Source: Thalassotalea eurytherma (lineage in GTDB: Bacteria > Pseudomonadota > Gammaproteobacteria > Enterobacterales > Alteromonadaceae). Taken from it: a stretch of DNA of 64,000 bases. Below are positions 62,914 through 64,000 of this stretch, piece after piece. The notes under the pieces are model-generated. The model saw nothing but the letters and a program-made list of their open reading frames with translations, did not search any database and had not been told where the DNA came from. The first letter of the stretch is position 1. Every line of letters begins with the position of its first letter. The position numbers were made by a program, and so were the translations under genes. Location: assembly GCF_030161415.1 (NCBI RefSeq), contig NZ_BSSU01000002.1, positions 215,094-279,093 on the forward strand, read 5' to 3'.

Positions 62914-64000
62914 TTACTGAAAGCTAATGTTGTCAAAGTAAACGACATTATCTTGACCACGGCCTGCCAAATCGAAATCTGGGAAAATAATGATTTGGTC
63001 AATATCAATTGACTCTGTTAAACCAATATATCCAGAAAAATCAAAGGTTAACTCTTCCCATTGGTTGACAACCGTATTTGAAACCTTAATTTCAGGTTGC
63101 GCACCACCATTGGCAATCGCAAATTTGATTCCTACGTCACTAATCACAGACTTATAAACCATTATCTTCACTGTGCTGTTGTTAACATCAAGAGTTAATG
63201 GGCCAAAGTCACCGTGCGCTGATTCAACACCAACCCACGGCTGACCACCTGCTAAAGCGGTAATTTTCGCGACATTTGCTGAGTCATTAACGCTATCGAC
63301 CGCAGGGTTAGCTGTAATTTCTAAGGCTGGGTTTGAGTCATTTTCGAACGTTGTCCAAGTAAAGCTGTTACCAACAGTTTCAAAATCAATCGTTGCTAAA
63401 CCAGTTGGCTCAGATGAACCGCTGTCATCACTTGAGTCATCTGAATCAGCTGATGCTAGCACTAAACTCACATTATCAAGTTGTACTTGACCAGCTTCCG
63501 CCCCCATATCGAACAACACACGATTATTTTCGCCACCAAATCCTGTGGTCGTAAAGTTTATGCTGTAGTTGGTCCACTCAGTCGATAACATCACTGTTTC
63601 AGTTACGTTGGTCCAAGGATCTTGGTCTAAACCTAAACCAGCAACCACTGAGCGAGAATCGTCTGAACGCGCATCAAAGCTCAAGATGTAATCAGTATCG
63701 GCAATTAACGTTAGGTTTTGCTTCAAACTAACATCCCAAGGGTTGCCAGAAACAGCTACGTCAGCAGTGAATACACCATCAACGATGCTCTCAGCCATGC
63801 CGTCGGTACCACCCCAACCTTCTGAGCTATCAAAGCTAGAGTTTGTCAATAACTCGCTACCAGCATTATCACCACTATCACCTGAATCATCACCGCTATC
63901 GTCAGACGCTAACGTTAAGCTAATATTATCAAGTTGTACTTGGCCAGCTTCCGCACCCATGTCAAAGAAGACACGGTTATTTTCGCCGCCAAATCCTGTG
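62914..64000 (-). CDS. Multi-CBM secreted protein, 5' end beyond the window
   Basis: The frame is open to the window edge, so only the C-terminal 362 residues or so are visible. It contains a CBM4/9-type module (about the middle, LLTNSSFDSSEGWGGTDGMAES...TNYSINFTTTGFGGENNRVLFDMGAEAGQVQLDN), and the same final segment recurs at the window end, so at least two modules are tandem. Modules are joined by Asp/Ser/Gly linkers (DDSGDDSGDSGDN). A different beta-sandwich domain (about the last 150 residues) follows. The missing N-terminus may be a GH16 laminarinase, which is typical for such modules; this is not visible. Confidence 0.8.
   Translation of the reverse strand, partial: TGFGGENNRVFFDMGAEAGQVQLDNISLTLASDDSGDDSGDSGDNAGSELLTNSSFDSSEGWGGTDGMAESIVDGVFTADVAVSGNPWDVSLKQNLTLIADTDYILSFDARSDDSRSVVAGLGLDQDPWTNVTETVMLSTEWTNYSINFTTTGFGGENNRVLFDMGAEAGQVQLDNVSLVLASADSDDSSDDSGSSEPTGLATIDFETVGNSFTWTTFENDSNPALEITANPAVDSVNDSANVAKITALAGGQPWVGVESAHGDFGPLTLDVNNSTVKIMVYKSVISDVGIKFAIANGGAQPEIKVSNTVVNQWEELTFDFSGYIGLTESIDIDQIIIFPDFDLAGRGQDNVVYFDNISFQ

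Overview
The window looks like a chromosomal segment of a marine gammaproteobacterium of the order Alteromonadales, most likely Colwelliaceae (Colwellia/Thalassotalea type). This is an inference from low G+C, from conserved gene neighbourhoods (yfbV-ackA-pta, dapE, gcvR-bcp, bepA, hda-DUF2066-purM-purN, dnaQ/rnhA) and from the size and style of the outer-membrane and polysaccharide genes. No phage, plasmid or CRISPR locus is visible.

Layout. 1-15.9 kb is housekeeping: acetate metabolism (yfbV, ackA, pta), an ACT protein, the Spx/ArsC-like protein and dapE, bamC facing gcvR-bcp, an AI-2E/PerM permease with a TusA-like protein, and bepA followed by a second ArsC-like gene, a DUF2069 protein and a large HELAH lipoprotein. 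16.0-20.6 kb is an arsenic island in one operon: an ArsC-ArsR fusion, ACR3, a tyrosine/dual-specificity-type phosphatase, a glyceraldehyde-3-phosphate dehydrogenase and the organoarsenate exporter ArsJ, behind a promoter carrying a perfect 16-bp palindrome. 20.6-29.7 kb returns to core functions (hda, DUF2066, purMN, DUF3108, yafJ, fadE behind a FadR-like site, an acyltransferase). 29.9-30.4 kb is an array of four identical tRNA-Asp genes with a strong, stringent-type promoter. 30.5-35.3 kb holds the TIGR03503 protein, dnaQ, rnhA, a persulfide-dioxygenase-like metallohydrolase behind a perfect 17-bp hairpin that contains its ribosome-binding region, and two small membrane proteins.

35.5-48.9 kb is accessory surface biology: two tandem paralogous CBM9/DUF5916 outer-membrane proteins plus a pseudopilin, a short MITE, a lipoprotein/TraF-like barrel pair, gltS, a PQQ-type sugar dehydrogenase and a GPH-family sugar symporter. 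48.9-64.0 kb is a laminarin (beta-1,3-glucan) utilisation locus: secreted malectin-GH16 lipoprotein, a large cytoplasmic GH149/GH161-like beta-1,3-glucan phosphorylase, two cytoplasmic GH17 enzymes separated by a second MITE copy, and, on the opposite strand, a TonB-dependent receptor, a carbohydrate-binding repeat protein (cut by the window end) and an unusual 1102-residue lipoprotein that joins a CBM6 module to a di-haem oxidoreductase.

The working model for the last region is that GH16 cuts laminarin outside the cell, the TonB receptor imports oligosaccharides, the GPH symporter moves them across the inner membrane, and GH17 enzymes plus the phosphorylase finish the job in the cytoplasm. 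The sugar-binding di-haem lipoprotein is the part of this locus with the least explained role. All family assignments come from reading the sequence; no searches were run.
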